Assembly: GCA_003165615.1 (NCBI GenBank)
Contig: PLWR01000503.1
Location: forward strand, 1-11,779
Reading direction: 5' to 3'
Length of the DNA: 11,779 bases
Source: Acidobacteriota bacterium
GTDB taxonomy: Bacteria; Acidobacteriota; Terriglobia; UBA7540
A model generated the notes under the pieces. That model worked only from the letters and a program-made list of their open reading frames with translations, did not search any database and was not told the origin of the DNA. Numbering within the stretch: position 1 is the stretch's first letter; each line of letters begins with the position of its first letter. Below, piece by piece: positions 6,227-11,779 of the stretch. The position numbers were made by a program, and so were the translations under genes.

Positions 6227-8527
6227 ATGCAGAGACGTGATGTTTTGAAGATGCTTCCTTTAACGCTTGCCGGGATTGGAGAACTTGCCGGCGCAGGCAA
6301 GGCAAGTTGGCCTGCACCTGCGGGCACGGGAAGCAAGCCCCTAGTGGCCCAGGTCAAGTTGTATAAGGGAACGCCGACGCTGTTCCTCAACAACGAGCCG
6401 ACCTTTGCCGGCATGTGCTGGGTTAGCACCCCTGCGGTGGAGGGTTGGAAGGATGCCGAGTACGCTCGCGGGATTGCCCAAGCGGGAATTCACATCTATT
6501 CCTTCGATGCGGGAAAGGACTTCGAGTGGGTCGAACCCAAGGCCGGACGCTCGGACCCCTTCGATTTCTCGACCGTGGAAGAGCGTTACGGGAAGATCCT
6601 CGAGGTTGATCCTCTTGCCCTCTTCCATCTGCGTTTGCATTTCGAGTTCGAGCGGGAGGACTGGTGGTTGAAGGCCTTCCCCAACGAGTGCGAAATTACA
6701 TCGGAAGGGCATCCCCAGAGCGAGTCGTTCGCCTCCGAAGTCTGGCGAAAGCAAGTTAACGATTTTCTCAAAGCTTTCATCGACCACCTCAAGCACACCG
6801 GCCTGATTGATCGAATTACCGCCTTTCAGCCGGGGGCCGGAGGCACGGGAGAGTGGGTGAAGGGCGAGACGTCCATGTCCTGGCTTTGCGCGGATTATTG
6901 TGAGCCGATGCGGCGGCACTTCCGCTCCTGGCTCCGCCATGAGTATCACGATGACCCCGCTCGGTTGCAGGCCGCCTGGAACCGGCCCGGCGCCACCTTC
7001 GAGACGGCGGAAGTTCCACCCGCGGCAGAGCAACTTCAAACCAAGCTCTACACCTTCCGCGATCCCGCGCAGGAACAAAACGTCATCGATTATTTCCGTT
7101 GTTTTGCCGACCTGAGCAGCGACCTGGTCATTGATTTCTGCCGGACTATAAAGGAGGCAACGAACGGGGAAAAGCTGGCAGGGGCATTTTACGGTTATTT
7201 ACTCGAAATGAACAATGGAGGCTTCCACGGCGAGAGGATGGAAAGCGATTACGCCACCTATTCGCGCAGCGGCCACCTGGGTTTGAAAAAAGTCTTCGAA
7301 TCGCCTTACGTGGACTTTCTGGTTTCCCCGTACGCCTATGGTTTTCGCGGCATCGGGGGCGATGCGCCGACGGGGCAACCCCCGGAGTCGGCTTGGCTGC
7401 ACGGGAAGCTCTGTATCGTTGAAGACGATACCCGCACGCTCATCAGCGCCGACCAGGAATACGGCCACACCTACACCGTTTCTGACAGCGTCGCCATTTT
7501 ACAGAGGAACTTTGCCCGCGTGGTCACCCAGGGCATGGGCATGTGGTGGCAGTTTGATTCGGTTAATCCCGCGAAAGAACCGGCCTTTGGGCCTTTACTC
7601 CAGAGCTTTCACGAGCTCGGCAACTTTCTCATTCAAACCGACCGCACCCCGAATGCGGAAATCGCCGTGCTGATGGACGAGCAGAGCTTCTTCTATGAAA
7701 ACAATCGCATCAACCTGGATCTCCCCATGATTCTTCAACAGCAGTTTTGGGGTTTGCCGCGACTGGGAGCTCCCTTCAATGTATATCTCCTGCAGGATTT
7801 CATTGAGGGCCGGATGAAGCCCTACAAGCTGTATATTTTCCTCAACGCCCTGCGTCTGGACCGAAACCGCCGGGAAGCCCTGAACAAGGAGCTGCGCAAA
7901 GACGGCCGCATGGCGCTGTGGATCTATGGATCGGGCTATGTCGAGGACGAGCCTTCCATCGAGCATATGCGCGAGCTGACGGGGTTCACGTTTGCAGCGC
8001 ACAAGCAACCCTGGGGACCGCAGATGCACATTCTCGATTACACTCACCCGATCACCGAGGGTCTGCCGCAGGACCTCGTGTGGGGCACCAACAACAAACT
8101 ATGCCCGATCTTCTGCCTGGATGACCCCCAAGCCCGGGTGCTGGGGCAAGTGGTGTTCTCGCGGGGGAATTGCAAACCCGGTATGGGCGTGAAGACTTTT
8201 CCTGGATGGACCTCGATTTACGTCGCCGCTCCCAATCTGCCGGCTCCCCTGTTGCGGGGCATCGCGGGTTTTGCCGGAGTCCATTTGTACAACCGGGATG
8301 GGGATGTCCTCTATGCGAACCGCGACTTGCTGGGCGTTCACACCGTTTCGGGAGGAAACAGAACCTTTCGTTTACCCCGACAGGTGGAGGAAGTATACGA
8401 CCTCTTTAACCGGAAGGCGATTGCCCATAATGTGACCGAATTTCACGTGCAGTTGCGGCCGATCTCAAGCGCCTTTTTCTATACGGGAGACAGAGCGCAG
8501 CTCTCGCATCTCGTGAAAACAACCTGA
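6227..8527 (+). CDS. Tat-exported GH42-like (beta-galactosidase-type) glycoside hydrolase
   Basis: 766 residues from ATG 6227, with CAGGAGG six bases upstream (a strong site). The leader MQRRDVLKMLPLTLAGIG has the RRxxLK form of a Tat signal. Residues ~40-470 look like the (beta/alpha)8 barrel of clan GH-A/GH42: AFQPGAGGTGEW (199-210) fits the end of strand 4, making Glu209 the candidate acid/base, and CIVEDDTRT (396-404) fits strand 7, making Glu399 the candidate nucleophile. WNRPGATFETAEVP (251-264) is the GH42-like 'W..GATF....P' stretch. Residues ~475-690 (AEIAVLMDE..., LYIFLNALRLD, ALWIYGSGYV) fit the glutamine-amidotransferase-like trimerisation domain, and the last ~70 residues a beta domain. 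Full length for the family. The activity is probably on a beta-linked sugar, but the sequence is distant enough from classical GH42 that substrate should not be assumed. Divergent from the GH63-like gene. Confidence 0.75.
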   Translation: MQRRDVLKMLPLTLAGIGELAGAGKASWPAPAGTGSKPLVAQVKLYKGTPTLFLNNEPTFAGMCWVSTPAVEGWKDAEYARGIAQAGIHIYSFDAGKDFEWVEPKAGRSDPFDFSTVEERYGKILEVDPLALFHLRLHFEFEREDWWLKAFPNECEITSEGHPQSESFASEVWRKQVNDFLKAFIDHLKHTGLIDRITAFQPGAGGTGEWVKGETSMSWLCADYCEPMRRHFRSWLRHEYHDDPARLQAAWNRPGATFETAEVPPAAEQLQTKLYTFRDPAQEQNVIDYFRCFADLSSDLVIDFCRTIKEATNGEKLAGAFYGYLLEMNNGGFHGERMESDYATYSRSGHLGLKKVFESPYVDFLVSPYAYGFRGIGGDAPTGQPPESAWLHGKLCIVEDDTRTLISADQEYGHTYTVSDSVAILQRNFARVVTQGMGMWWQFDSVNPAKEPAFGPLLQSFHELGNFLIQTDRTPNAEIAVLMDEQSFFYENNRINLDLPMILQQQFWGLPRLGAPFNVYLLQDFIEGRMKPYKLYIFLNALRLDRNRREALNKELRKDGRMALWIYGSGYVEDEPSIEHMRELTGFTFAAHKQPWGPQMHILDYTHPITEGLPQDLVWGTNNKLCPIFCLDDPQARVLGQVVFSRGNCKPGMGVKTFPGWTSIYVAAPNLPAPLLRGIAGFAGVHLYNRDGDVLYANRDLLGVHTVSGGNRTFRLPRQVEEVYDLFNRKAIAHNVTEFHVQLRPISSAFFYTGDRAQLSHLVKTT

Positions 8528-8700
8528 TGATGAGCGAATTGCCAGGTGAAAAAGGGTAACGATTTGTTGTTCTGCGTGATGGGGATCACTCCGTTTCTCT
8601 GTAACAGTGTTTCTACAGCAAGACGTCGCACTGCTTTTGTGGAGACCCTGCAAAAATGGTAGGAAGGTGGTAGGACGGCTTCCTTGAAGTCAAATAAATA

Positions 8701-8721
8701 CCGTAGTTACGGGTGTTTTTT
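8701..8721 (+). terminator. Weak candidate terminator after the GH42-like gene
   Basis: CCGT (8701-8704) and ACGG (8709-8712) can pair around AGTT, and six T follow at 8716-8721 after GTG. The stem is short, so termination would be weak. It lies 174 bases after the stop codon and is the only T-run hairpin downstream of that gene. Confidence 0.3.
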
Positions 8722-8795
8722 GAAGCATTGGTGCCGAAGAGAGGATTCTACATCCCTAGCCGATCTAAGTCAAAGGACATCAACACGAAGTTCAA

Positions 8796-8817
8796 GAGCC
8801 AGCATAAACACTGGCTC
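8796..8817. other. Hairpin, 7-bp perfect stem
   Basis: GAGCCAG (8796-8802) and CTGGCTC (8811-8817) are perfect reverse complements with an eight-base A-rich loop. No T-run follows on either strand. It may be a 3' hairpin for the decayed - strand genes or a small repeat. Confidence 0.35.
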
Positions 8818-8939
8818 CTAGCACCTTTCTATCATTCTCCTAATTCTCTCTCGTACTCTATAGAAATAGACACCAAACAGACACCAAGATGCCGGCGCGT
8901 ATGGTGGCGAAGGTTTGCGTATCAGCTTCCAGAATCCTG

Positions 8940-9188
8940 CGGTTCCCTGCAGTCTCTATACGGCCTGGCCCGGACGCCCCTTCTAAGCACGCCTTGCTAA
9001 TCGGCTGCCCGCATTCTGCGCAGATGCCAAATTTCTCGTGCCGAATCCGCATTACGGCATCCTTCAATGGCGCGCAAAAGCTTGCTCTCCGTCTGCTGCA
9101 ACTGGATTGCGAGGCAGCGTCGGTTTCGTTGGAGCTTATCAGTGATTATCGCACGAAAGAAAAGCCGCGCCGGTGATGCGGCGCTCAC
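8940..9188 (-). pseudogene. Decayed DksA/TraR-type zinc-finger protein gene
   Basis: On the - strand one frame beginning at 9188 gives a helical, charged segment containing NRRCLAIQLQQTESKLLRAIE. The match then moves to another frame near 9070, reading DAVMRIRHEKFGICAECGQP and then ISKACLE. It returns to the first frame near 8980, reading GVRARPYRDCRE. Joined, these follow the order of a DksA/TraR-family protein: coiled helix, '[KR]xGxCxxCGxxIxxxRL' and a second Cys pair. The first Cys of the second pair is missing. DksA-like proteins bind RNA polymerase through the secondary channel; this copy cannot make a complete protein without two frame changes. Sequencing or assembly error is the alternative to real decay. 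No clear start or N-terminal third is seen. It lies directly after the small frameshifted ORF at 9190-9323, in the same direction. Confidence 0.65.
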
Positions 9189-9189
9189 G

Positions 9190-9323
9190 TCAATGTTCGC
9201 TCGGCAGATAGATCACGTTGTTTGCGAAGTGGAGGGTGATTTCGTCGAGCGGGAAGTCGGTGAACTCAACGTGTTGCGTATATACGATAGATCGGCTTCG
9301 GTGGGTCGCGTGGGCTTAGTCAT
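9190..9323 (-). pseudogene. Small frameshifted ORF of unknown family
   Basis: An ATG at 9323 on the - strand has AGAGG seven bases before it and begins MTKPTRPTEADL. After about 12 codons that frame turns Ser/Thr-rich, while another frame becomes strongly protein-like. The second frame reads VYTQHVEFTDFPLDEITLHF and then ANNVIYLPSEH before a TGA at 9190-9192. A change of one base near 9285 would join the two into a ~45-residue protein. I do not recognise the family. There is no slippery heptamer at the junction, so an indel is more likely than programmed frameshifting. The stop lies two bases before the first frame of the DksA-like remnant, which suggests a former two-gene unit. Confidence 0.35.
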
Positions 9324-9468
9324 GATTTGCCTCTTTTGTATGAGTGACCCCCACGGCGGGGACGAAAGAAGGGACGGCATGTCGCCGCGACTGAGCGCGG
9401 CTGTCATGGCTTTTTGGGGGGACCGTGAATGAATTTGCACACGGACTGGAAGGATCGGTATTATTGCC

Positions 9469-9495
9469 GCGGGGGTTTGGAATTCACACCCCCGC
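9469..9495. repeat. Hairpin with 8-bp GC-rich arms
   Basis: GCGGGGGT (9469-9476) and ACCCCCGC (9488-9495) are perfect reverse complements around an 11-base loop that holds GAATTC. It lies about 100 bases before the SNF2 start. No T-run follows, so it is not a standard terminator on the + strand. Confidence 0.4.
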
Positions 9496-9591
9496 CAGAG
9501 GGGTTACCCTCGGTTATTCTTCCTGCCGCAGGATACTGTAAAACACGTTCTTTGACTCCCGCGGCTCGATCTCGTGGGATGGACGCCTTTC

Positions 9592-11779
9592 ATGGGTTCG
9601 AACTCTCTTGCTCCGATCCTCACACCGCACGGTCGCCTCATCTTAGGTCCGGTGGTCGAGGGGCCCACCCTGGACCCCAGTCTCGCCCGGCGTCTGCAAG
9701 ATGCGTTCGCGCGGGGCTCCGGTCACGGGCTTCTCCAACTCGGAGCGGGTGAGGTCGGAACCGCGCTTCCTCCGGCTCTTTCCTACTGGCGAGAGCTTGC
9801 CACGCGGTACGTGACGGCCATCTGCACGTTTCCAGACGCCGCGGCAGATCCATCGAAAGCACACGTTCCGGCCCCGCCCCTTGGGGAGCTGGAGCCGCTG
9901 GCCCTGGCAGCGCCTCCAATGACCGGGGCGGAGTACCTGACAATCGATATCCTCCATACTCTCTGGCAGGCGATGGACGCAGCTTTTACCATTGAGCTAG
10001 CGGAGTCGGGAAGGTCGATCCAGGACTTCCTCAAGCGCCGCAACCCCGCGTGGAACCTGGTTGGCCGCGTGCACTTTAATCTCGCCGAAAACCGCAGGGA
10101 CGATGCGTCTCCCTTCGCGTTTCTCGCCACCTACACAACCCGGCTTTCCGCCCACGCCAAAGCCCAACATCTTCCGCTCGGTCAGGCGCTGAGCGAATAC
10201 GCAAGCGCCACGAGCAAGGAGCGCCTGTTATCGCTGCTCCTCCCCGTTCAACGCGCTGCCGAAATATGTCCGTGGCTGAAAGCCATGGTTGAGTCGGGCG
10301 AGATATTTCATCCGCTGCGCTGGAAACCGAGCGATGCTTTCCGCTTCCTCCAAGATGTGCCGCACTTGGAGAGCGCCGGTGTCGTAGTGCGAATGCCGGC
10401 GACGTGGCGGGCAAACCGTCCTTCGCGCCCGCAAGTAAGGGCCACGGTGGGAGGAAAAGCTCCCTCCAGGCTGGGCCAGGACGCGCTCCTCGACTTCCGT
10501 ATGGAGGTCACGCTTGACGGCGAGCCTTTGACCGCCGCGGAGATCAAAGAGTTGCTTGCCAGGTCGGAGGGACTCTCGTTGGTCCGAGGCCGCTGGGTCG
10601 AGGTCGATCGTGAACGCCTCGGCCGGATGCTTGACCATTTCCAAGCGGTCGATCGTGCCGCCGCCGCGACTGGCGTCACTTTTGGGGAAGCTATGCGCAT
10701 GGTTGCCGGCGCCGATGTCGGGGCTGACGGCGGCGAGGCCGACCCCGATTGGGCCCAGGTGGTCGCAGGACCCTGGCTGCTCGAAACGCTGAAAGGGCTT
10801 CGCGGTCCGGAGGGGCTGGCCCGCGTCGAACCTGGCGCCGCCCTGAACGGCACGCTGCGGCCTTACCAGCAGGTGGGTACGCGCTGGCTCTACCTCCTCT
10901 CGAAGCTCGGGCTGGGGGGTTGCCTTGCCGATGACATGGGCCTCGGCAAGACCATCCAGTTGCTGGCGCTTCTGCTTGTCCTCAGAAGCCCGACGACGGA
11001 AGTAGCGCCGGACTTTAGCCCGGCACCCTCCGACGCGTTCCCGGCAGACTCTGCCGCCCTAAAGGGTAGCGCTACGACGTCCGACACGGGAAGATTGCCG
11101 AGCCTGCTGGTGGCGCCCGCTTCGCTTTTGGCCAATTGGGCCGCGGAGCTTGCCCGCTTCGCGCCGAGCTTGAAAGCGTTAGTTGCCCATCCTTCCGTGA
11201 TCCCGGCGTCCGACCTTAAAGCGCTGGCGCCCGAACGTCTCGGAGATGTGGATTTGGTCATTACCAGTTACGGTTCGCTCCTTCGCATCCCTTGGTTGAC
11301 GGAGACCTTATGGCGGTTGGTGGCGCTCGACGAAGCTCAGGCCATCAAAAATCCAGCGGCCAAGCAAACCCGCGCCGCCAAGAAACTGAACGCCCAGGCG
11401 AGATTTGCGCTCACCGGTACGCCGGTCGAGAATCGGCTGGGAGACCTGTGGTCCATCTTCGACTTTACCAACCCGGGCCTGCTCGGGTCATCGAAAGAGT
11501 TTACGCGCCTGGTCAAACATCTCGCGGAGAAGCCGCATAACCCTTACGGCCCGCTCCGCGAGCTCGTGCGACCGTACATTTTACGCCGGCTGAAGACCGA
11601 CAAGTCGGTAATAGCGGACCTGCCTGACAAGACGGAGGTCAAGGCCTTCTGTCAGCTCAGCCGCCCGCAGGCAGCACTCTACCAGCAGGCGGTGAAGGAA
11701 CTGGCAGACCAACTCGATGACGCCGAGGGCATCAAGCGCAAGGGCGTTGTGCTGTCGTTCCTGATGCGATTCAAACAGA
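9592..11779 (+). CDS. SNF2-family DEAD/DEAH-box ATPase with DUF3670-type region (3' end outside window)
   Basis: The frame is open from ATG 9592 through the last base, giving 729 codons. The ATG is the first good start after an in-frame TGA at 9553; GGATGGA gives only a weak ribosome binding site. Residues ~240-350, starting HPLRWKPSDAFRFLQDVPHL and continuing through AGVVVRMP, match the 'SNF2 helicase associated' (DUF3670) domain of bacterial SNF2 proteins. The ATPase core follows: LRPYQQVGTRWLY (422-434), motif I ADDMGLGKTIQ (446-456), motif Ia LLVAPASLLANW (505-516), motif II DEAQ (580-583) and motif III LTGTPVEN (607-614). The second RecA-like lobe lies beyond the window. Such proteins are DNA translocases or remodellers rather than strand-separating helicases; in bacteria this subtype is often found beside a SWIM zinc-finger gene, which would lie downstream if present. 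Residues ~471-495 are an insertion encoded by an inverted-repeat element. Confidence 0.9.
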   Translation, partial: MGSNSLAPILTPHGRLILGPVVEGPTLDPSLARRLQDAFARGSGHGLLQLGAGEVGTALPPALSYWRELATRYVTAICTFPDAAADPSKAHVPAPPLGELEPLALAAPPMTGAEYLTIDILHTLWQAMDAAFTIELAESGRSIQDFLKRRNPAWNLVGRVHFNLAENRRDDASPFAFLATYTTRLSAHAKAQHLPLGQALSEYASATSKERLLSLLLPVQRAAEICPWLKAMVESGEIFHPLRWKPSDAFRFLQDVPHLESAGVVVRMPATWRANRPSRPQVRATVGGKAPSRLGQDALLDFRMEVTLDGEPLTAAEIKELLARSEGLSLVRGRWVEVDRERLGRMLDHFQAVDRAAAATGVTFGEAMRMVAGADVGADGGEADPDWAQVVAGPWLLETLKGLRGPEGLARVEPGAALNGTLRPYQQVGTRWLYLLSKLGLGGCLADDMGLGKTIQLLALLLVLRSPTTEVAPDFSPAPSDAFPADSAALKGSATTSDTGRLPSLLVAPASLLANWAAELARFAPSLKALVAHPSVIPASDLKALAPERLGDVDLVITSYGSLLRIPWLTETLWRLVALDEAQAIKNPAAKQTRAAKKLNAQARFALTGTPVENRLGDLWSIFDFTNPGLLGSSKEFTRLVKHLAEKPHNPYGPLRELVRPYILRRLKTDKSVIADLPDKTEVKAFCQLSRPQAALYQQAVKELADQLDDAEGIKRKGVVLSFLMRFKQ
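11001..11075. repeat. MITE-like inverted-repeat element inside the SNF2 coding sequence
   Basis: The ends of 11002-11075 are inverted repeats. The first 23 bases and the reverse complement of the last 23 agree at 17 positions, including the terminal seven (GTAGCGC at 11002-11008 and GCGCTAC at 11069-11075) and a shared CTTTAG core. Each end can also form its own small hairpin: GCCGG/CCGGC around CTTTAG on the left, and CCCT-AA-AGGG on the right. The 75 bases from 11001 to 11075 are a multiple of three and contain no stop, so the ATPase frame continues. The peptide produced is Ala/Ser/Pro/Asp-rich and unlike its surroundings. Confidence 0.6.

Larger units (their letters stand above)
8528..8857. 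other. Intergenic stretch, no supported gene
   Basis: No frame here has both a start with a ribosome binding site and protein-like composition. The part from about 8685 to 8880 is visibly more AT-rich than the flanking genes. It contains the candidate terminator at 8701-8721, a loose AGGAAG/CTTCCT pairing at 8661-8684 and the hairpin at 8796-8817. Confidence 0.6.

Noticed and set aside
8868..8887. Direct repeat AGACACCAA at 8868 and 8879
   Set aside because: Two 9-base copies spaced 11 bases apart could be an operator or iteron, but there are only two and no associated gene.
9585..9615. tRNA T-loop-like GGTTCGAACTC near the SNF2 start
   Set aside because: The flanking bases do not form a T stem and no acceptor, anticodon or D arm is found nearby; it encodes the first residues of the SNF2 protein.
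9592..11779. SNF2 ATPase as part of an anti-phage system
   Set aside because: SNF2 proteins occur in some defence systems, but no methylase, nuclease, PLD or other defence gene is visible here, and the DUF3670 region fits the common housekeeping-type SNF2 subtype. Downstream genes are not in view.

Overview
The window reads as a stretch of a soil or environmental bacterial chromosome of moderately high GC. The combination of exported glycoside hydrolases with twin-arginine leaders, a DUF4097-type beta-repeat protein, a DksA/TraR-type zinc-finger remnant and short GC-rich palindromic repeats fits Acidobacteriota best. That placement is inference; another GC-rich environmental phylum is possible. 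There are no rRNA or tRNA genes, no CRISPR array, no integrase or transposase.

Layout. (1) 3-299, + strand: the last ~98 codons of a glycoside-hydrolase-like protein that begins before the window. (2) 300-539: a spacer with two palindromes, the second shaped like an intrinsic terminator. (3) 540-1940, +: a secreted-type AGE (N-acylglucosamine 2-epimerase) family enzyme. (4) 1941-2177: a spacer with a perfect 14-bp-arm palindrome abutting a 41-bp exact copy of part of the 3' end of the downstream GH63-like gene. (5) 2178-3161, +: a secreted DUF4097-type protein with an 18-residue repeat. (6) 3278-5797, - strand: a large Tat-exported GH63/MGH1-like glycosidase. (7) 5798-6226: a divergent promoter region. 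(8) 6227-8527, +: a Tat-exported GH42-like glycosidase. (9) 8528-9591: about 1 kb without an intact gene, holding a possible terminator, hairpins and, on the - strand, remnants of a small ORF and a DksA/TraR-like gene, both disrupted by frameshifts. (10) 9592 to the window end, +: the N-terminal 729 codons of a SNF2-family ATPase with the DUF3670-type accessory region. It carries an in-frame 25-residue insertion encoded by a MITE-like inverted repeat.

How the genes work together. Regions 1-8 look like a local carbohydrate-processing neighbourhood. Three different enzyme folds (AGE barrel, GH63-like barrel, GH42-like barrel plus Rossmann-type domain) all carry RR-type leaders, so they probably act in the periplasm or outside the cell on an oligosaccharide or glycoside. 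No transporter, SusC/D pair, sigma/anti-sigma pair or regulator is visible, and the substrate cannot be read from sequence. The SNF2 gene appears functionally separate, divided from the sugar genes by the decayed spacer.

Most notable observations: the repeat domesticated in frame inside the SNF2 ATPase between motifs I and Ia; the 41-bp GH63 3'-end copy joined to a palindrome; the decayed DksA-like and small-ORF remnants; and the regular 18-residue repeat of the DUF4097 protein. I did not find a convincing undescribed multi-gene system.
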